Part shown: positions 27,121-36,804 of the stretch, piece after piece
Layout: each line of letters opens with the position of its first letter
Position numbering within the stretch: the stretch's first letter is position 1
Assembly: GCF_002895485.1 (NCBI RefSeq)
Contig: NZ_AZRK01000009.1
Coordinates: 62,001 to 126,000 of the forward strand
Origin: Petrotoga sp. 9PWA.NaAc.5.4
GTDB lineage: Bacteria; Thermotogota; Thermotogae; Petrotogales; Petrotogaceae
Length of the DNA stretch: 64,000 nucleotides
Direction of reading: 5' to 3'
Program-made: the position numbers and the translations under genes
The notes under the pieces: generated by a model
The model's input: the letters and a program-made list of their open reading frames with translations, nothing else
The model's database searches: none
Told to the model about the DNA's origin: nothing

Positions 27121-29625
27121 ATGAAGAAAGTAAGTGTTCTTTGCGTGATGTTGGTGGTATTATTTTCTGCGGTTGTTTTTGCAGAAAAAGGTCCTATGCC
27201 TGACAAGGTGTATTTTGATGTTAGGATGCAACAAGAAGTTGCGGTTCGGGATGTTGCTGCAGGAAATCTTGATATATATATGAATTCAGTTCCAGCATCT
27301 ATTATGAATTCTTTGCCTCAGTCCATCTTGAATAATTTGGAAGTTTATTCTGTTCCATCTGGTTCGTGGTCCTTACTTTTTAACCCCGTTCCTAACGAGC
27401 CTCCTTATACTGTGAAAATTGGAAATAAAGAATATTTTAATCCTTTAGCTATACAAGAAGTAAGATTTGCTATGAACTTTTTGATAAATAGACAGTATAT
27501 TGTAGATGAGATTCAACAAGGTGCAGGAGGTCCAATGTTTACTGTGGCAACTCCGGGTCAGCCTGGAACCCAGCCTTACATAGAGATAGCTGCTAATATG
27601 GGATTAACACCTGAAGGAAATCAAGAATTAGCTCTTGAAATGATAGAAGAGGCCATGACGAAAGCGGCTAATTTGCCAGAAAACCGAGGAAGGTTAATAA
27701 AACAAGGCCAATGGTGGACATTTGATGGAGAACCTGTAACGTTGAAATTCTTGATTCGTGTTGATGATCCTGAAGGAAGATTAAAATCTGGAAGATACAT
27801 TGCCGATCAGATAGAAAAAGCTGGAATAAAAGTGGAAAGATTGGAAAGGGATAGGAGCGCTATTACAACAGCTTATTATTCAAATCCAGCTGATCTTGAA
27901 TGGCATATTTATACAGAAGGCTGGGGAGCAGGAGCAACAAGAAAGTATTGGCACCATATTGTATCTCAAATGTATGCTCCATGGTATGCTAATATGCCAG
28001 GTGGAGGAGATCCTGCTCACTGGAATTATGTGCACGAAGAAATCGATAATTTAACTCTAAAGGTCTATAGTGGTAACTTTTCTACAGAAGAAGAGTACTG
28101 GGATGCGATTTTAAGAGCGACAGAGTTAGGTTTGGAAGATTCTGTAAGAATATATATTTCATATCAGCAAGATTATTATGTAGCGAACAAAAATAATTAC
28201 AATAGAAGAGTGGTTTATGGATTAGGTGATGGCTTGAATCAGTGGTCTATTATAACCTCAGATACTAAAAATAGAGAATTAAGGGTAACTCAATATTCTG
28301 CTCAAGGTGTTTTATTTATGAGTGCGTGGGATCCAGTAGGAACAAACGGATTCAACGATACTTTTTCCATAAATATTGCTTCCACCATGTACGATTATGG
28401 GATGTTTGAGAGTCCGGCTTCTGCTGATATTACACCTGCAAAGATTATTCCAAGATTAGATACTTTGGATACAAAATTTGAGTTAGGCGAAGATGGAGAA
28501 CTAGTTGGATTGATAGAGGTTCCGGAAGATGCTATCAAATTTGATCCATTCACCAAGCAATGGGTGAATGTTGGTCCTGGATTAACTTCTATAAGTGTTT
28601 GTACATATGATATTGTATACGGTGTTTGGAATAATGGTGTTTCAGAAAGTTTGGCAGATTATATGTTTGGACCTGCTTATGCATGGGATCTTTCAGTTGA
28701 CTCTGGAAGTGGTGATACAAGGTATGATCCAACTTATTCGACAAGTATGATGCCAACATTAGAAGTTGAAGTTGCAAGAAAGCTTAACCCAGATGGTTCT
28801 ATAACGGTATGGTTCAATTATAATTTCCCTGTTGATCATATGTATCTTGCTTCATGGGGTGCCCCATGGTGGAATGTATCTGCTTCTAATCAACCTGTAG
28901 GAGTTTCATGGGAAATAGTTGAAGCTTTGACAAGATTAGTTGAAAAGGGAGGAGCTTCAGGGAGACAGTATACTTTCTCTGCAACTTCGGCAGGAGGGAA
29001 TGTTTATGAAGTAGATGTTATAGAACCAGTATGTGTTGGTGATATAAAAGTTGAATTGCAAAAAATGATTGATGAAAAGTATGTTCCAGTTTATATAAAA
29101 GATTATGTGACTCCCGAAGAAGCCGTTGAAAGATATAGAACTTCTCTTAATTTTATTAACAAGCATAACCATGCTTATATAGGGAACGGGCCATTTCTGA
29201 TGGAAAGATACGATCCCGTTGGAAGATTCGTTGAATTAACAGCAGTAAGAGATGAACGATATCCTTTTGAACGTGGTTATTGGAATGAATATTTTGAGAC
29301 CACAAGATTGAATATTGATGGAATAGATTTAGCTTTTGCAGCTCTTGCTGCTATTGATTTACCAGTGTATATACATGTATCTGAAGTTCTTTACCCTTAC
29401 GATACAGCTACTCCTGCAGAAGGAGGAAACGTTGAAGTTGCATTGATAGCCCTTGGTAATAAATGGACTTTTAAAGCAGAACCTGAAGCAGCAGGCTTGT
29501 TCTTGGCGACAATTCCATCAAGCGTTCTTATGACTTTAGAACCAGGTACTTATTCAGTAGTTGTTACAGCAACATCTGAAGGAGCAATACCTTCAACATA
29601 TTCAACATCGATAATTGTTTATTAA
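27121..29625 (+). CDS. Large ABC transporter binding protein (SBP_bac_5-like)
   Basis: This is the binding component of the second Opp-type importer, unusually large at 834 aa (family 5 proteins are usually 500-650). The signal peptide (KKVSVLCVMLVVLFSAVVFA) has no lipobox. Family-5 features include EVRFAMNFLINRQYIVDEIQ, IADQIEKAGIKVERL and GNGPFLMERYDPVGRF. The last ~100 residues (from about 735, DLPVYIHVSEVLYPYDTA) look like an added beta-sandwich: short alternating strands ending EGAIPSTYSTSIIVY. The ligand is unknown. AAAGGAGGGG precedes the ATG. Confidence 0.88.
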   Translation: MKKVSVLCVMLVVLFSAVVFAEKGPMPDKVYFDVRMQQEVAVRDVAAGNLDIYMNSVPASIMNSLPQSILNNLEVYSVPSGSWSLLFNPVPNEPPYTVKIGNKEYFNPLAIQEVRFAMNFLINRQYIVDEIQQGAGGPMFTVATPGQPGTQPYIEIAANMGLTPEGNQELALEMIEEAMTKAANLPENRGRLIKQGQWWTFDGEPVTLKFLIRVDDPEGRLKSGRYIADQIEKAGIKVERLERDRSAITTAYYSNPADLEWHIYTEGWGAGATRKYWHHIVSQMYAPWYANMPGGGDPAHWNYVHEEIDNLTLKVYSGNFSTEEEYWDAILRATELGLEDSVRIYISYQQDYYVANKNNYNRRVVYGLGDGLNQWSIITSDTKNRELRVTQYSAQGVLFMSAWDPVGTNGFNDTFSINIASTMYDYGMFESPASADITPAKIIPRLDTLDTKFELGEDGELVGLIEVPEDAIKFDPFTKQWVNVGPGLTSISVCTYDIVYGVWNNGVSESLADYMFGPAYAWDLSVDSGSGDTRYDPTYSTSMMPTLEVEVARKLNPDGSITVWFNYNFPVDHMYLASWGAPWWNVSASNQPVGVSWEIVEALTRLVEKGGASGRQYTFSATSAGGNVYEVDVIEPVCVGDIKVELQKMIDEKYVPVYIKDYVTPEEAVERYRTSLNFINKHNHAYIGNGPFLMERYDPVGRFVELTAVRDERYPFERGYWNEYFETTRLNIDGIDLAFAALAAIDLPVYIHVSEVLYPYDTATPAEGGNVEVALIALGNKWTFKAEPEAAGLFLATIPSSVLMTLEPGTYSVVVTATSEGAIPSTYSTSIIVY

Positions 29626-29662
29626 AAGTTAATCTCTTTGAAATAAAATATAGCAATCATTT

Positions 29663-29692
29663 ACAGGCGTCCCCTTAAAAGGGGAGGCCTGT
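29663..29692 (+). terminator. Intercistronic hairpin after the large binding-protein gene
   Basis: ACAGGC and CCCCTT pair with AAGGGG and GCCTGT, interrupted by one GT/AG mismatch. The tail is ATTTATGG, so U-poor: a partial terminator or 3'-end stabiliser that keeps the binding protein in excess over the permeases. Confidence 0.6.
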
Positions 29693-29737
29693 ATTTATGG
29701 TAATTATAGAAGTTAAGATGAAGAGGTGGTCAATTTT

Positions 29738-30787
29738 ATGTATTGGAGATACGCTATAAAAAGAATTCTTATGGGAATACTAATTTATGTAATCATTATT
29801 TTTATATATTCTATTCTTTTCAATACAGTTATGGAAGAAACTCTGAATGGTCAGATAATAGAGATTGTCAACGGAGAAATGCTCAAAATGTCACAAGTTG
29901 GAACAGATCCAGAATATTTGTTACAGTATAGGCAAATCAGGATCAAAGAATTAAGAACTTTGTATCATTTAGACGATCCTCTTCCCAGTAGAATCTTTTG
30001 GAGGGCTATAAATACATTAACTTTTAATTATGGCAATTCTACAATAATGAGGTCTTTCAAAGGAGAGACAGATGTTCTTGCTATAGTTTTAGAAAGAATT
30101 CCTTATACTTTGCTTCTTTTTACCGTTGCTATATTAATTGATATAGTTGTTGGAGTGTCTCTCGGAATAAAAAAAGCTCAAAGGGCAGGAAAATTAATGG
30201 ACCAAACTACTTCAATTATAACAATGGTAGTGTATGGTTTGCCAAGTTGGTGGTTTGGAATGGTGATGATTATGTTGTTTGCTTTTACTATTCCCATTTT
30301 CCCATCGGGTGGATTCAATAGTGTTCCACCTCCTAATACATTTTTGGCAAGAGTTGTAGATACTTTATATCACCTCGCTCTTCCTGTAATAACTTTAGTT
30401 TTCATAGGTTTTTGGGGAAGGGCATACTTAACAAGAAATATCGTTTTAGGAAATTTGCAAGAAGATTTTATAATGTCCGCCAGGGCAAGAGGTATACCTG
30501 AAAGGTCTGTTTTATATGGACATGCTATGAGAACTTCTGCACCTCCCATTCTTACCATGTCTTTGTTGTCTTTGTTAGCCTCCTTTAATGGAGCTCTTGT
30601 CTTCGAAGGTATATTCAGTTGGCCGGGTATGGGCAGTTTATATTGGGCAGCTGTTCAACAAAATGATATTCCTGTTTTATTGGGTAACCTATCAATAACA
30701 ACAGCTATTTATATAGGGGGTATCGTGGTTTTAGATTTAATCTATGGATTTCTTGATCCAAGAATAAAAGTAGGTGGAAAAGCGTGA
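29738..30787 (+). CDS. Opp/Dpp-type ABC transporter permease (OppB-like)
   Basis: Permease of the second importer, 349 aa. Hydrophobic span 1 (YAIKRILMGILIYVIIIFIYSI), an extracytoplasmic section of about 80 residues, then the ordinary core; the coupling loop is EDFIMSARARGIPERSVLYGHAMR near residue 240. ATG 29738 is preferred: GAGGTGG is 8-9 nt upstream, while GTG 29726 is within that site. Its end overlaps the OppC-like gene by 4 bases. Confidence 0.92.
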   Translation: MYWRYAIKRILMGILIYVIIIFIYSILFNTVMEETLNGQIIEIVNGEMLKMSQVGTDPEYLLQYRQIRIKELRTLYHLDDPLPSRIFWRAINTLTFNYGNSTIMRSFKGETDVLAIVLERIPYTLLLFTVAILIDIVVGVSLGIKKAQRAGKLMDQTTSIITMVVYGLPSWWFGMVMIMLFAFTIPIFPSGGFNSVPPPNTFLARVVDTLYHLALPVITLVFIGFWGRAYLTRNIVLGNLQEDFIMSARARGIPERSVLYGHAMRTSAPPILTMSLLSLLASFNGALVFEGIFSWPGMGSLYWAAVQQNDIPVLLGNLSITTAIYIGGIVVLDLIYGFLDPRIKVGGKA

Positions 30788-32175
30788 AAAAAAATAAATC
30801 AATTAATGGTCCACTTAGAGATTTTTGGAATGAATTTAAGCAATATAAGTATGGTGTTGTAGGAATTATTTTTCTCATAGTTTTTATTATTCTAGTGGTT
30901 TTTGAAAGATTTTTGGTTCCTTTCCCAGAAGCATCAAGTAGATGGAGAGATATTACCTACTGGGAAGATAATCCAAGAAGTGTGCCTCCTGTTTGGATTA
31001 ATTTCTTCACTTCAAAAGATTATACACCTACCGTCTACTTTGAAGATTTAGAATTTGCAGAAAATCAGCTTGCTCCAACTATAACGGCAATGAATTATGT
31101 TTTAGAATATGAATATGATTACGATATTCCTCCTGTTGATATGATTTTGAGAGGTAGATATCAAGGTAACTTTACTGCTAACATCGTTGTCGAAAGACCT
31201 GATGGAACTACTGTAAATTTAGTGAATAAAAATTTTACTGCACCTACTATGAGAGATTTTCGTATTTCTTTGGTCAATGAAGCACAAAACAGTGTAAGAA
31301 ATTTTGCAAGAAGATATCAACCCAATGTTCCACAAAATATTAGTATTTTTAGCATTTTATTTTCACAAGCCAACGAAAATATTATATCAAGTCCTCAGCC
31401 TTTAAAGGGGACATATAAATTTAATATAAACTTGATTAAAACTTCTTCCAATACTGTTATTGAAGAACCTATATTTATTGTTTCTGGCAGTGCTTCTGGT
31501 TTATTAGGAACAGATAACTCTAAAAGAGATATTTGGAGTGGTTTAGTTGCTGGACTAAAGTGGGCTTTGTTTATAGGACTTTTTACTTCTGCCATTTCTG
31601 TAGGAGTTGGAGTGATTTATGGTGTTGTATCTGCTTATTATGGAGGTATAGTCGATTCGATTATGCAAAGAATATGGGAAGTATTTATAAATATTCCATT
31701 GTTACCGGTTTTAATTGTGTTATCCGCTATATTCCAACCGAGCATTTGGACATTGATAATTATGATGTGTTTGTTTTTCTGGGTTGGACCTGTTAAGACC
31801 GTTAGAAGTATGGCTTTGCAAATAAAAGAAGAGACATTCGTAGAAGCTGCAAAAGCTTTAGGAGCCTCTAATTCACGAATAATTTTTAGACATATAGTTC
31901 CTATGCTTATACCTTATGCTTTTGCAAGTATGGCATTAAATGTACCGAGTGCTATAGTATACGAAGCTACAGTTAGTTTGTTAGGATTGGGTGATGCTTC
32001 AATAGTAACATGGGGTCAGATTCTACATGATGCTTTTAGCGGTGGTGCTGTTATAAGTGGTTATTGGTGGTGGATAGTCCCGCCAGGAATAGCGATTGCC
32101 CTTGTTGGAATGACTTTCGCATTTTTAGGTTTTGCGATGGATACTATCCTAAATCCAAAATTAAGAACGAGGTAG
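30784..32175 (+). CDS. Opp/Dpp-type ABC transporter permease (OppC-like) with extracytoplasmic insert
   Basis: At 463 aa it is longer than the ~300 aa norm. Span 1 is near 22-44 (YGVVGIIFLIVFIILVVF). About 190 residues without membrane spans follow (they include RPDGTTVNLVNKNFTAP, a beta-rich section). Then GTDNSKRDIWSGLVAGLKWALFIG starts the conserved core, with coupling loop EETFVEAAKALGASNSRIIFRH. The GTG start overlaps the previous stop (GTGA). It shares the insertion habit of the other OppC-like permease but the inserted sequence looks unrelated. Confidence 0.92.
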   Translation: MKKNKSINGPLRDFWNEFKQYKYGVVGIIFLIVFIILVVFERFLVPFPEASSRWRDITYWEDNPRSVPPVWINFFTSKDYTPTVYFEDLEFAENQLAPTITAMNYVLEYEYDYDIPPVDMILRGRYQGNFTANIVVERPDGTTVNLVNKNFTAPTMRDFRISLVNEAQNSVRNFARRYQPNVPQNISIFSILFSQANENIISSPQPLKGTYKFNINLIKTSSNTVIEEPIFIVSGSASGLLGTDNSKRDIWSGLVAGLKWALFIGLFTSAISVGVGVIYGVVSAYYGGIVDSIMQRIWEVFINIPLLPVLIVLSAIFQPSIWTLIIMMCLFFWVGPVKTVRSMALQIKEETFVEAAKALGASNSRIIFRHIVPMLIPYAFASMALNVPSAIVYEATVSLLGLGDASIVTWGQILHDAFSGGAVISGYWWWIVPPGIAIALVGMTFAFLGFAMDTILNPKLRTR

Positions 32176-32181
32176 ATAAAT

Positions 32182-33156
32182 ATGAATGATGTTTTAACAG
32201 TCAATAATTTAAAAGTTTATTATTTTACCCGAAAGGGAGTCGTTAAAGGATTGGATGATGTAAGTTTTTCTCTCAGAAATGGAGAAACGTTGGGTTTAGT
32301 AGGAGAGTCTGGTTGCGGTAAAAGTACTTTGGGGATGGGTTTATTAAGAATGCCCAATCCTCCCGGAAAGATTGTTGGAGGAGAAATTATTATAGATAAT
32401 GAAAATATCGTTCCTTTAAAAGAAAGTGAAGTAAGAAAAAGAATAAGATGGAATAAGATATCTATGGTATTTCAAGGAGCTATGAACAGTCTAACACCTG
32501 TTTATACAATAAAAAAACAGATGATAGAAACCCTTCAAAATCATAAAGAGATGGAAGAAGAAGAAGCAATTAAAATTATAAAGAAGTATCTTAATCATGT
32601 AGGTTTGTCTGAAGATATTTTAAGAAGATATCCTCACGAACTTTCTGGTGGGATGAAACAACGTGTTGTAATTGCGATGGCTTTGTTTTTGGAACCAAAA
32701 ATAATCATCGCTGATGAACCCACAACTGCCTTGGATGTTGTTGTCCAGGCACAGATAATAAATCTTTTAAAAACTTTGAAGAAAGAACTTAATCTTTCCT
32801 TTATTTTTATAACCCATGATTTAGCTACAGAAGCTGAAGTTTCTGATAGAATAATGGTTATGTATGCCGGAAAAACTGCTGAAATAGGAACAAATTACCA
32901 AATTTATGGGCCCCAAGGTCCTGCACATCCATATACAAAAGGTTTGCTATCTTCTACTCCCAGATTGCATCAAAAAGTAGAAGAGTTAGATTTTATACCT
33001 GGTGTGCCACCCGATCTTCTAAATCCTCCAACTGGATGTAGATTCCATCTTCGTTGTCCGGTTGCTTTTGATAAGTGTAAAATGAAAGAACCACCTTTAA
33101 AAGAGATAGAGCCTGAGCATTTTGTTGCTTGTTGGAGGTGTTATGAAGATGAATGA
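32182..33156 (+). CDS. Opp/Dpp-type ABC transporter ATPase (OppD-like)
   Basis: 324 aa. Walker A GESGCGKST, Q-loop MVFQGAMNSLTPVY, signature LSGGMKQRVVIA, Walker [13 protein letters not shown], switch ITHDLATEAE, and the C-terminal CRFHLRCPVAFDKCK, a Cys pattern shared by OppD-type ATPases. The substitution of FQGAMNS for the usual FQDP is a known variant in Dpp/Nik-type ATPases. The ATG is behind GAGGT, 6 nt after the permease stop. Confidence 0.93.
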   Translation: MNDVLTVNNLKVYYFTRKGVVKGLDDVSFSLRNGETLGLVGESGCGKSTLGMGLLRMPNPPGKIVGGEIIIDNENIVPLKESEVRKRIRWNKISMVFQGAMNSLTPVYTIKKQMIETLQNHKEMEEEEAIKIIKKYLNHVGLSEDILRRYPHELSGGMKQRVVIAMALFLEPKIIIADEPTTALDVVVQAQIINLLKTLKKELNLSFIFITHDLATEAEVSDRIMVMYAGKTAEIGTNYQIYGPQGPAHPYTKGLLSSTPRLHQKVEELDFIPGVPPDLLNPPTGCRFHLRCPVAFDKCKMKEPPLKEIEPEHFVACWRCYEDE

Positions 33157-34186
33157 TGAAATAATATTGAGTGTAAAGAATTTAAAAAAATGGTTTCCTC
33201 TGAGAAGAACCATTAAAGAATTTTTTTCTGGAGATAGAAGATGGGTAAGAGCTGTCGATGGGGTAAGTTTTGATGTGAAAAGAGGAGAAATATTTTCTTT
33301 GATAGGAGAATCTGGATGTGGTAAAACAACGACAGGAAGGTTGATAATGAAATTGGAAGAAGCAACAGATGGAGAAATAATATTCAAAAATGAAAATATA
33401 ATTTCTTTTTCAACTTTGGAAAAAATCAAAGCATACAAAGAACAAGTTCAAATGATTTTTCAAGATCCATATGCCTCAATGAATCCAAGGTTTAAGATAA
33501 GGGATGTTTTATCTGAACCTTTGATAATTCATAAAAAAGCTAAAACCTTAGAAGAGAGAGAAAATTTGGTAAGAAAAACGCTTGAAGAAGTAAAACTTAT
33601 TCCTCCAGAAGAATTTATGGATAGATATCCTCACATGTTAAGTGGCGGTCAAAGGCAGAGAGTTGCAACTGCAAGAACCTTGATATTATCACCAGAATTA
33701 ATAGTGGCAGATGAGCCCGTTTCTATGATAGATTTGTCAACGAGAGCGGAAATTTTACACATGATGAAAGAAGTTCAAAAAAATTTACAACTAACATATA
33801 TTTATATAACTCATGATTTATCTACAGCAAGATACTTTTGCGATAGAATAGCTGTTATGTATCTTGGAAAAATAGTTGAATTAGGTAATGCAGACGAAAT
33901 AATTGAAAATCCTTTACACCCTTACACTAAAGCTCTTATAGAAGCCGTACCAGAACCTTTACCTGGTAAAGAGAATCAGATTAAAGAGATCCCAATAAAA
34001 GGGGAAGTGCCATCTGCTGCAAATGTGCCTAAAGGATGCAGATTTCATCCAAGATGTATCTATGCCCAGCCGAAATGCTATGAAAGTGTAGAAGACCCTG
34101 AGCTTGTAGAAGATTCTAATGGACATTTTGTTGCCTGTTATAGGTATAAAGAAATTAATACTGTTCCAGAAAAGGCTAATAGGTAG
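33143..34186 (+). CDS. Opp/Dpp-type ABC transporter ATPase (OppF-like)
   Basis: Last gene of the second importer, 347 aa, with normal OppF length and no insert. Walker [11 protein letters not shown]-loop MIFQDPYASMNPRF, signature [12 protein letters not shown], Walker B LIVADEPVSMIDLS, switch ITHDLSTARYF, then GCRFHPRC near the C-terminus. ATG 33143 is chosen because GGAGG lies just before it and the upstream in-frame TTG 33122 precedes that site; ATG 33149 is also possible. It overlaps the OppD-like gene by 14 bases. Confidence 0.92.
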   Translation: MKMNDEIILSVKNLKKWFPLRRTIKEFFSGDRRWVRAVDGVSFDVKRGEIFSLIGESGCGKTTTGRLIMKLEEATDGEIIFKNENIISFSTLEKIKAYKEQVQMIFQDPYASMNPRFKIRDVLSEPLIIHKKAKTLEERENLVRKTLEEVKLIPPEEFMDRYPHMLSGGQRQRVATARTLILSPELIVADEPVSMIDLSTRAEILHMMKEVQKNLQLTYIYITHDLSTARYFCDRIAVMYLGKIVELGNADEIIENPLHPYTKALIEAVPEPLPGKENQIKEIPIKGEVPSAANVPKGCRFHPRCIYAQPKCYESVEDPELVEDSNGHFVACYRYKEINTVPEKANR

Positions 34187-34190
34187 GAAT

Positions 34191-34229
34191 AAAAATATCC
34201 CCACGATTACTAATCGTGGGGATATTTTT
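34191..34229. terminator. Bidirectional terminator between convergent genes
   Basis: AAAAATATCCCCACGATTA and TAATCGTGGGGATATTTTT form a near-perfect palindrome with A/T runs on both sides. It ends both the Opp operon and the Nudix gene, whose TAA stop lies at its edge. Confidence 0.93.
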
Positions 34230-34812
34230 AGATATTTTCTAAGGCAATTTTAGTCCAACCTTCTAAATTTACGTATGGCATTTGTAGTATTTCTTCTTTT
34301 TTAAGCCACTTACTTTGAAAGTTTTCTACTTCTTTGATTTCAGCATGTTCAACAAACCCTATAAATAAAATTCCTAAATGTACGTTTGATACTTCTTCAG
34401 AGTCATCGTTTATTATTCCTTTATAAATATATTTTGAATTTGAAGTAAGCCATAACTCTTCGTTGATTTCTCTATCCATGCCGTTGAAGAACGTTTGTTC
34501 TTTAGAGATTCCTATATCATTTTTGTTTATGTGTCCACCAATACCAATAGAGATCTTATTGTGTAGTCGCTTTTCTCCTTGATTTTGAGTTCTTTTCAGG
34601 ACTAAAATCTTATTTTCTTTATTCTTAAAAACAACGTATGGGATTATTTGCCTAAAATTGTTATCACTTTCTATTTTATTTCTCTCATAAAAATTTCCGT
34701 ATTCTAAAATTTTTCCAAAATCAGAAAATTTTATCTTTATAAAGTTTTTAAAATCTGCATTTATTTTTTCGTTTATTATTCTGTTTGAGACCGCCAAAAT
34801 TTGTTCATTCAT
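34228..34812 (-). CDS. Nudix-family hydrolase
   Basis: A 194 aa Nudix protein; the family cleaves nucleoside diphosphate-X substrates. The central fold contains [18 protein letters not shown] and the box ending [12 protein letters not shown], giving the REUxEE core; the spacing from GGH to RE is longer than in the classic GX5EX7RE box. The first 60 residues are not recognisable. Its ATG overlaps the hslV stop (ATGA), so it is translationally coupled to hslV. Substrate unknown. Confidence 0.75.
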   Translation of the reverse strand: MNEQILAVSNRIINEKINADFKNFIKIKFSDFGKILEYGNFYERNKIESDNNFRQIIPYVVFKNKENKILVLKRTQNQGEKRLHNKISIGIGGHINKNDIGISKEQTFFNGMDREINEELWLTSNSKYIYKGIINDDSEEVSNVHLGILFIGFVEHAEIKEVENFQSKWLKKEEILQMPYVNLEGWTKIALENI

Positions 34813-35342
34813 TCTATAATCTCCAACGTAATATTATCGTTTGTATAAATACATATTTCTCCAGCTATTTTCAAAGATTGTTTTGCAATTTCTTCGGCAT
34901 CCAACTCTGTATTTCTCAAAAGAGCCATAGCTGCCGCGTAAGCATAAGGTCCACCAGAACCTATAGCTATCGCATTCTCTTGTGGCTCCATAACTTCGCC
35001 ATTTCCAGAAATTAATAACATATTTTCTTTGTCAGCAACAAGTAATAGAGCTTCTAACCTTCTTAAAGCTTTATCCATTCTCCATTCTTTTGTTAAATCA
35101 ACTGCTGCTTTCATCAAATTACCATGAGATGCTTTATATTTTCCTTCAAATCTTTCATATAAAGCTAAAGCATCCGCGACAGAACCAGCGAACCCTGATA
35201 TTACTTTTCCATCGCCTATTCTTCTAACCTTTTTTGCGTTTCCTTTGAAGACAGTTTCGCCCATTGTTACTTGGCCATCTCCACCTATGACAGTTTTACC
35301 ATTTTTTTTAACACCTATTATTGTCGTTCCATTAAATTGCAT
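34809..35342 (-). CDS. hslV: ATP-dependent protease subunit HslV
   Basis: The proteasome-like peptidase of HslUV, 177 aa. The sequence [28 protein letters not shown] matches HslV, with the catalytic Thr exposed after processing at GTT (Thr about residue 6); [15 protein letters not shown] is near 125. HslV normally needs the ATPase HslU, usually encoded next door. Here the neighbours are a Nudix gene and ddl, so hslU must be elsewhere or absent. AGGAGG precedes the ATG. Confidence 0.95.
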   Translation of the reverse strand: MQFNGTTIIGVKKNGKTVIGGDGQVTMGETVFKGNAKKVRRIGDGKVISGFAGSVADALALYERFEGKYKASHGNLMKAAVDLTKEWRMDKALRRLEALLLVADKENMLLISGNGEVMEPQENAIAIGSGGPYAYAAAMALLRNTELDAEEIAKQSLKIAGEICIYTNDNITLEIIE

Positions 35343-35372
35343 CTAAAAAACCTCCTTAGCACATTTTGATTA

Positions 35373-35869
35373 CTTACTTTAGAAATTTTAAAACTTAGTT
35401 TTTCAAAAATACCTCCTAAACTCTAATCCTAACAGAATATGAATTTCTTTAATTTTTTCGCTATGTGTAGCTAAGAAGAGAGGGGAGGGCTCTGCCCTGG
35501 ACCCGCTATAAATTCAAAATTCTATTTTTAGAAAATTCTCATTTCTAAAGTCCCTGCTTCTTTTCTAATAATTCTAAGTTCTAATCCTTACTAATCCCTA
35601 ATTTTTTTTACCTTTTTCGGTACTTGTACCGAAGGAAGGGGGAGAGGGCTCTGCCCTGGACCCGCTATAAATTCAAAATTCTATTTTTAGAAAATTCTCA
35701 TTTCTAAAGTCCCTGCTTTTTTTCTAATAATTCTAAGTTCTAATCCTTACTAATCCCTAATTTTTTACCTTTTTCGGTACTTGTACCGAAGGAAGGGGGA
35801 GAGGGCTCCGCCCTGACCCCATTATAAATTCAAGATGTTATTTTCTAAAAAATATCATTTCTAAAGTCC
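35373..35869 (-). repeat. Tandem three-copy array of the dispersed element upstream of hslV
   Basis: The 560-base gap between ddl and hslV. Three heads and one tail point at hslV. Boundaries (CAGGGACTTTAGAAATGAG) recur at about 35555 and 35714, a 159-base period, and copies 2 and 3 are almost identical. Each head has AGGGC/GCCCT and a second hairpin, TTCGGTAC/GTACCGAA in two copies and TAGCTA...TAGCG in the one nearest hslV. The tail has GGAGGTATTTTTG but is shortened. Confidence 0.88.
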
Positions 35870-35904
35870 TTATAAATTAACTCACTATTTTGATAGCTCA
35901 TGTT

Positions 35905-36792
35905 TTAGTAGATATTGTGATTTTGAAGAATAATCCTTATTAAATCGTCAAAAGTAATTCCAACAGCTTTAGCAGAAGTTGGAAGATCGCTTAAATCTGT
36001 TAAGCCAGGAACAGTGTTAACTTCAAGCACATAAATTTCATTCTCTGTGAGGATTGCATCTATTCTTAACATATCTTTGAACTGTAGTAAGTTTAAAATA
36101 GTTTTTCCTATATTTTCAATTTTATTTAGTATTTTTTCTGGTGTATGTTTCCACGGTATTAGAGTAGTTAATCCTTCAGTATACTTTGCTTCATAATCAT
36201 AAAATTCTTTCTTTGGAATAATTTCAAGTATAGGTAACAGTACGAAATCTTCTTTTTTTTGAATGTAAGATATGGTTATCTCAGTACCTTTTATGTATTT
36301 TTGTATCAAGATTTCATGAAATTCTTTTAAATTCTGATTTAAGTATCTTTCATATTCTTCTTTATTATGAATAATAAAAACACCTTTACTTGAACCACTC
36401 TTTCTTGGTTTAATAATTAAGGGAAATTCAAAAGGATTATTTATAAATTTTGTTGTATATATTGTTTCGGGCATGGGAAATAGGTTTTTATATAAACTAT
36501 AGAAAGTGTATTTATCATAAGTCGCAAAACAAGACTCAGGTTTAGAACACGTATAATCAATTTCCAAAAATTCTAAAAGTGAAGCTAATCTTCCATCTTC
36601 TCCATAATCTCCATGAACAATGTTAAAAACAAATTTATAATTCTGAATTTTTTCTATAAAATTATTTTCTATTAAATCTATTATTATTGGATTGTGACCT
36701 AAAATTTTTAAACTTTTAAAGATATTTTCAGCACTTTTAAAAGATATTTCTCTTTCTAAGGATTTTCCTCCTGCGATAATAGGAATATTCAT
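35905..36792 (-). CDS. ddl: D-alanine--D-alanine ligase
   Basis: Ddl makes D-Ala-D-Ala for peptidoglycan using ATP. The 295 aa show the ATP-grasp fold: IIAGGKSLEREISFKSA at the N-terminus, VHGDYGEDGRLASLLEFL near 60, FPLIIKPRKSGSSKGV near 122, EILIQKYIKGTEITISY, and VLEVNTVPGLTDLSDLPTSA near 255 for metal binding and the active-site serine. It is slightly shorter than E. coli DdlB. GAGGGG precedes the ATG, 12 nt after nrdJ. Confidence 0.95.
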   Translation of the reverse strand: MNIPIIAGGKSLEREISFKSAENIFKSLKILGHNPIIIDLIENNFIEKIQNYKFVFNIVHGDYGEDGRLASLLEFLEIDYTCSKPESCFATYDKYTFYSLYKNLFPMPETIYTTKFINNPFEFPLIIKPRKSGSSKGVFIIHNKEEYERYLNQNLKEFHEILIQKYIKGTEITISYIQKKEDFVLLPILEIIPKKEFYDYEAKYTEGLTTLIPWKHTPEKILNKIENIGKTILNLLQFKDMLRIDAILTENEIYVLEVNTVPGLTDLSDLPTSAKAVGITFDDLIRIILQNHNIY

Positions 36793-36804
36793 TTTTTACC
36801 CCTC

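Noticed and set aside
33097-33438. 113-codon frame antisense to the OppF-like gene
   Set aside because: Shadow of the conserved ATPase start; similar antisense frames occur over 20256-20510.
35373-35869. Regular repeats resembling a CRISPR array
   Set aside because: The period is 159 bases of near-identical sequence with no distinct short repeats and unique spacers, and no cas genes are near.
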